A stretch of 9,599 nt of DNA from an uncultured Ignavibacteria bacterium (GTDB taxonomy: Bacteria; Bacteroidota; Ignavibacteria; Tepidaquicellales; Tepidaquicellaceae). Each line of letters starts with the position of its first letter. Positions within the stretch are counted from its first letter, which is position 1. Positions 6,766 to 9,599 of the stretch are shown one piece after another. Made by a program: the position numbers and the translations under genes. The notes beneath the pieces were generated by a model that worked only from the letters and a program-made list of their open reading frames with translations, was not told the origin of the DNA and did not search any database. The DNA is taken from NCBI GenBank assembly GCA_937974175.1, contig CALJIG010000137.1, forward strand, positions 1 through 9,599, read 5' to 3'.

Positions 6766-9597
6766 TAAAGGTGCAGGAGTCTGAAGCGATACTTTTAGAG
6801 TCGGTTTCGAGGGGTCATTAGTTGTTATATCAAGCGTAGCGTTTTCAGCGTCATCAAGCAGATGCTCGTTTCCTTTTCCGGGTTTCGGAGCAAGGGGATT
6901 ACATCTTATCTTAAACAATCCGCTGTCTCCTGAAGCAATTGAAGCAGGTGATGAAAGCAAGGAGAACTTAGAGGCATAAGTTCCGTTAAATGCTGTTCCC
7001 GAAATTGTCAATACAGCAGTTCCTCTGTTCTTCAGATAAAAATTTATTGTGTCTGTTTGAGAGCCGTTGAATGTGCAGATAGAATCAGCTTCGGAATTAA
7101 ATCCTGCGCTGGAGCTTGTTGTACCCGATGTTCTGTAAAATGTTATAATTGCGCTGTCTAAGTTTCCTTGTGCATTTGAATTTTGATTTACGTCATCAAT
7201 CAAAATTCTCCATGTTCCGCTTGCGCTTAAACCATTGTATCCTCTGAGTAAATATTCAGGCTTAAAGAACCCTCCTGTATAAGGCTGAGTTCCTTGTCTC
7301 CAGAAGAGACTTGCTGAATCCATAACAGTTACATTAGTCATACCTGTTGTAGTGCCGGATGAATTTTCCGCAAACAAATTTTTGCTGTTTAGCGCAGTGT
7401 TTGTCTGAGGTCCTACCAGTGAAAAATGCATATCGCTCAATCGTACATGTCTTACATACATTCTTACTCTCGTTTTCAGAATTTTAAAAGCGCTGAATGA
7501 GGGATTTGAAGTAGTGTACTTAAGAACATAATCAGGTATTGTTGAGGCGCCAATTTTTCCGCTCTCGCTCTGAATGTTCCCTATAGCATAATAGCATAAA
7601 TTTGTTGTATCAGGCGCGTGAAGAGGGAATTTACAAATATTACCTGAGTTATCCGCAGCCTTTAAATAATATTGTACCTGCGTTTCCCATCCGTAGCCGG
7701 GAATTTTAAAAGTATAAGAACTGCTTACCTGAGTTGTATATGCTGCTGAATCAAAAGCAGACCAGCCGGCATTGTTTTTATTTGTTCTATAAAAAATCTT
7801 TGCGCTTGATGTATTCACAGTTCCGTTTAAATCTGAAATATCGGCTGTAATGGTAGTCGGATAAGTTGAGTTATGTGATTCAATATTATTATGAACTATA
7901 GCAGGCGGTACAACATCTACTCCGGCAGCAAGCCTTACAGAGTTGTAAGCATTCACTCTTCCATATCCAAAATAGTCAGTCCATCTTCCATAAAATTTAG
8001 AAGAATCATAAGAAATATTATCTATTTTATCGCATCCCTGTAGCAGAAATGTTTTTACCTGAGCAGCAGTGAATGAAGTATTTACTGAATAAATTAAAGC
8101 TGCAACTCCCGCAGCATTCGGGCATGAACATGATGTTCCGTTAAAGTCAGTTGAGTAATCTCCTGCAGTACCTGCAGCAGTATTATAACCGCCTGTACCC
8201 TGAACATCGGTTGTAACTGTAATTGTCGGCGCAACGCAATCTATATCACCGTAGTAAGATGAGTTTCCGTCTGATTGAGATGCTCCGCCATAATTTCCAC
8301 CCCACCAGTACTGCAGACCTGTGCCCGGAGCTTTTTTCTGGTCGTATGCTGTTGAAGCTCCGACGCATATTACATTTCTGAGATACGATGGATATGCCGG
8401 GGGATTTTTTGTATCGTTTCCTGATGAAAATAATATTACGCATCCTTTTCCGCTGTTGCCGTATATAGCGCAGCTATCAATTGCATTTGTTAAGGATGCT
8501 GCAGGCGAGCCTCCGCCCCAGCTATTAGATGATATTGCCGTTCCCGTTGTTTTTGCTTTATTAAAAGCGCGCACAATGTATGTATTTGTTGCGCTTCCGC
8601 CAGCATCGAATATCTGAAATGATTTCAACTTGCATGAGTAAGCAATCCCTGAAACTCCAAGCGAGTTATTTGTTACTGCGCCTATTAATCCGCCTGTGCA
8701 AGTTCCGTGTCCATCAGGGTCAGTAGCTACACTATTTACATTAGTAGTTGCATTAAATCCTGCAACAAGATTTGTTCTTAAGTCAGGATGGGTTGAGTCG
8801 ATACCTGTATCAAAAACTCCAACTTCAATTAACGATGAGCCTGTAGTATAATCCCAGGCAGAGTTTACATCCATATCTGAACCTGCAAGCCCCTGATATG
8901 TAAGTGCGTCAAATCCATTTGAGCTTGAATTCGCCGTAATGGTTTGCCCGGTATTGTTTAAATGCCATTGAGCAGAATAAAGCGGGTCGTTGGGTGTAGA
9001 ATTAAGTAAACAATAATCGGGATAAATAAAATTCGGTTCGGCGTATTCAAAGAGTCCTGTAGCTAAGTAAATTTCAGATAATTGCAGTGAAGTTTTCGCA
9101 TTTCCGTTGAATGTTTTCATATTGAACTGTCTGCTTCCCGGGAAGCTTTCAACTATCTGAACACCGTTTTGGATATTCAGTAAGTCCATTTTGCTTCTGT
9201 CATTTTCGCTTTTCAGCTTTACTATAAATTCATCGGCGCAGATTATTGTAATTTTCAGGTTATTCGTATAGTAAGCCGGCGAAACAAATTTTACTAAATT
9301 TTCTTTTCCGGAAAATCTGCTTGCGAGATTCTGAACTTTCTGCAGACCGGAATTATTTTTGAAAATTACTTCGTAAGTATTATTGTAAGAATTCTTCAAT
9401 TCGTCTCCGGCATCCAGAACAGATTTAATTTCGTTTTCCATCGATGCTTTATTCTGTCCGGATTCATTTGTTACTATAACTGCCTTATCTTCGCGTATAT
9501 TAAGGTCAATTTTTTTCCCAAAGTAATAGTAATAATCCTGAGGCAATGCTGCATTTATGAACATCAGAGAAAATAAAGCAATAAAAATACTTTTCAT
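6190..9597 (-). CDS. Secreted subtilisin-family (S8) serine protease with P domain and T9SS sorting domain
   Basis: An 1135-aa exported endopeptidase of the subtilase family. Residues 1-16 or so are a signal peptide (MKSIFIALFSLMFINA). Residues about 20-200 form a long propeptide-like region ending FEYAEPNF, the usual junction before a subtilase domain. The catalytic domain spans about 202-555, with Asp263 (VGVFDTGIDSTHPDL), His297 (DPDGHGTC), oxyanion Asn394 (SSGND) and nucleophile Ser489 (NGTSCSCPNAAG). Then come an Ig-like module (about 563-665), a P/proprotein-convertase domain (about 676-823, with SASGTWRILIDDV), an ASPM/HYDIN-like 'choice-of-anchor' beta-sandwich (about 831-940), an FN3-like linker (945-1042) and a T9SS type A sorting domain (1046-1135). 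It probably degrades or processes protein outside the cell or at its surface. The ATG at 9595-9597 gives a good signal peptide, but only two bases precede it, so its ribosome binding site cannot be seen. It lies upstream of the beta-helix gene but has its own terminator, so a shared operon is unlikely. Cys takes unusual places beside the catalytic His and Ser. Confidence 0.95.
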   Translation of the reverse strand: MKSIFIALFSLMFINAALPQDYYYYFGKKIDLNIREDKAVIVTNESGQNKASMENEIKSVLDAGDELKNSYNNTYEVIFKNNSGLQKVQNLASRFSGKENLVKFVSPAYYTNNLKITIICADEFIVKLKSENDRSKMDLLNIQNGVQIVESFPGSRQFNMKTFNGNAKTSLQLSEIYLATGLFEYAEPNFIYPDYCLLNSTPNDPLYSAQWHLNNTGQTITANSSSNGFDALTYQGLAGSDMDVNSAWDYTTGSSLIEVGVFDTGIDSTHPDLRTNLVAGFNATTNVNSVATDPDGHGTCTGGLIGAVTNNSLGVSGIAYSCKLKSFQIFDAGGSATNTYIVRAFNKAKTTGTAISSNSWGGGSPAASLTNAIDSCAIYGNSGKGCVILFSSGNDTKNPPAYPSYLRNVICVGASTAYDQKKAPGTGLQYWWGGNYGGASQSDGNSSYYGDIDCVAPTITVTTDVQGTGGYNTAAGTAGDYSTDFNGTSCSCPNAAGVAALIYSVNTSFTAAQVKTFLLQGCDKIDNISYDSSKFYGRWTDYFGYGRVNAYNSVRLAAGVDVVPPAIVHNNIESHNSTYPTTITADISDLNGTVNTSSAKIFYRTNKNNAGWSAFDSAAYTTQVSSSYTFKIPGYGWETQVQYYLKAADNSGNICKFPLHAPDTTNLCYYAIGNIQSESGKIGASTIPDYVLKYTTSNPSFSAFKILKTRVRMYVRHVRLSDMHFSLVGPQTNTALNSKNLFAENSSGTTTGMTNVTVMDSASLFWRQGTQPYTGGFFKPEYLLRGYNGLSASGTWRILIDDVNQNSNAQGNLDSAIITFYRTSGTTSSSAGFNSEADSICTFNGSQTDTINFYLKNRGTAVLTISGTAFNGTYASKFSLLSSPASIASGDSGLFKIRCNPLAPKPGKGNEHLLDDAENATLDITTNDPSKPTLKVSLQTPAPLPVELSNFTSAVEKNTVKLNWATTYEQNNSGFDVERKLSSGSDWTKVANLAGAGNSNTQINYSYTDNFVSTGKYNYRLKQIDFNGNYKYYELASEVIVGIPSQFNLSQNYPNPFNPSTKINYDLPFDSRVSIKIFDMTGREISSIVNQVQPAGYYSVNFNASNLASGIYFYSINAEGGNKTFVKSMKMVLVK

Positions 9598-9599
9598 TT

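Noticed and set aside
8246..8617. Short open frames overlapping the protease catalytic domain on both strands
   Set aside because: They overlap the conserved catalytic domain in other frames, and their products resemble nothing.

Overview
The window holds two long genes on the minus strand and their flanks. It has no RNA genes, no mobile element and no CRISPR array. Both genes encode secreted proteins with an N-terminal signal peptide and a C-terminal type IX secretion system (T9SS) type A sorting domain. The sorting domains share the motif SQNYPNPFNPSTKIN and both proteins end in KMVLVK. This motif style, AT-rich spacers and a start without a Shine-Dalgarno sequence suggest the Bacteroidota/Chlorobi/Ignavibacteriota group. 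An Ignavibacteria-like organism is my best guess, inferred from motif style and not from a marker gene.

Layout in order of transcription (right to left): 9597-6190 encodes a subtilisin-family (S8) serine protease of 1135 aa with a complete Asp/His/Ser triad. It is followed by an Ig-like module, a P/proprotein-convertase domain, an ASPM/HYDIN-like beta-sandwich and the sorting module. A hairpin terminator follows at 6130-6159. A spacer of about 300 bases carries the presumed promoter and leader of the second gene. 5886-391 encodes an 1831-aa parallel beta-helix protein made of two homologous helix halves, with an Ig-like module between them and the same sorting module at the end. It has its own hairpin terminator at 325-363. 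Bases 1-324 are AT-rich, with no gene I can support.

The two genes are probably separate transcription units, because each has its own terminator. They are linked by a near-duplicate 3' cassette. The last 191 residues of both proteins align without gaps at 121/191 identities (hand count). The similarity runs through the stop codon into the untranslated tail and terminator, then stops at the terminator's poly-T end. Both proteins should cross the inner membrane by Sec and the outer membrane by T9SS, then be released or anchored at the surface. One would act as an exoprotease, the other as a large surface or adhesive beta-helix protein. I see no direct evidence that they act on each other.
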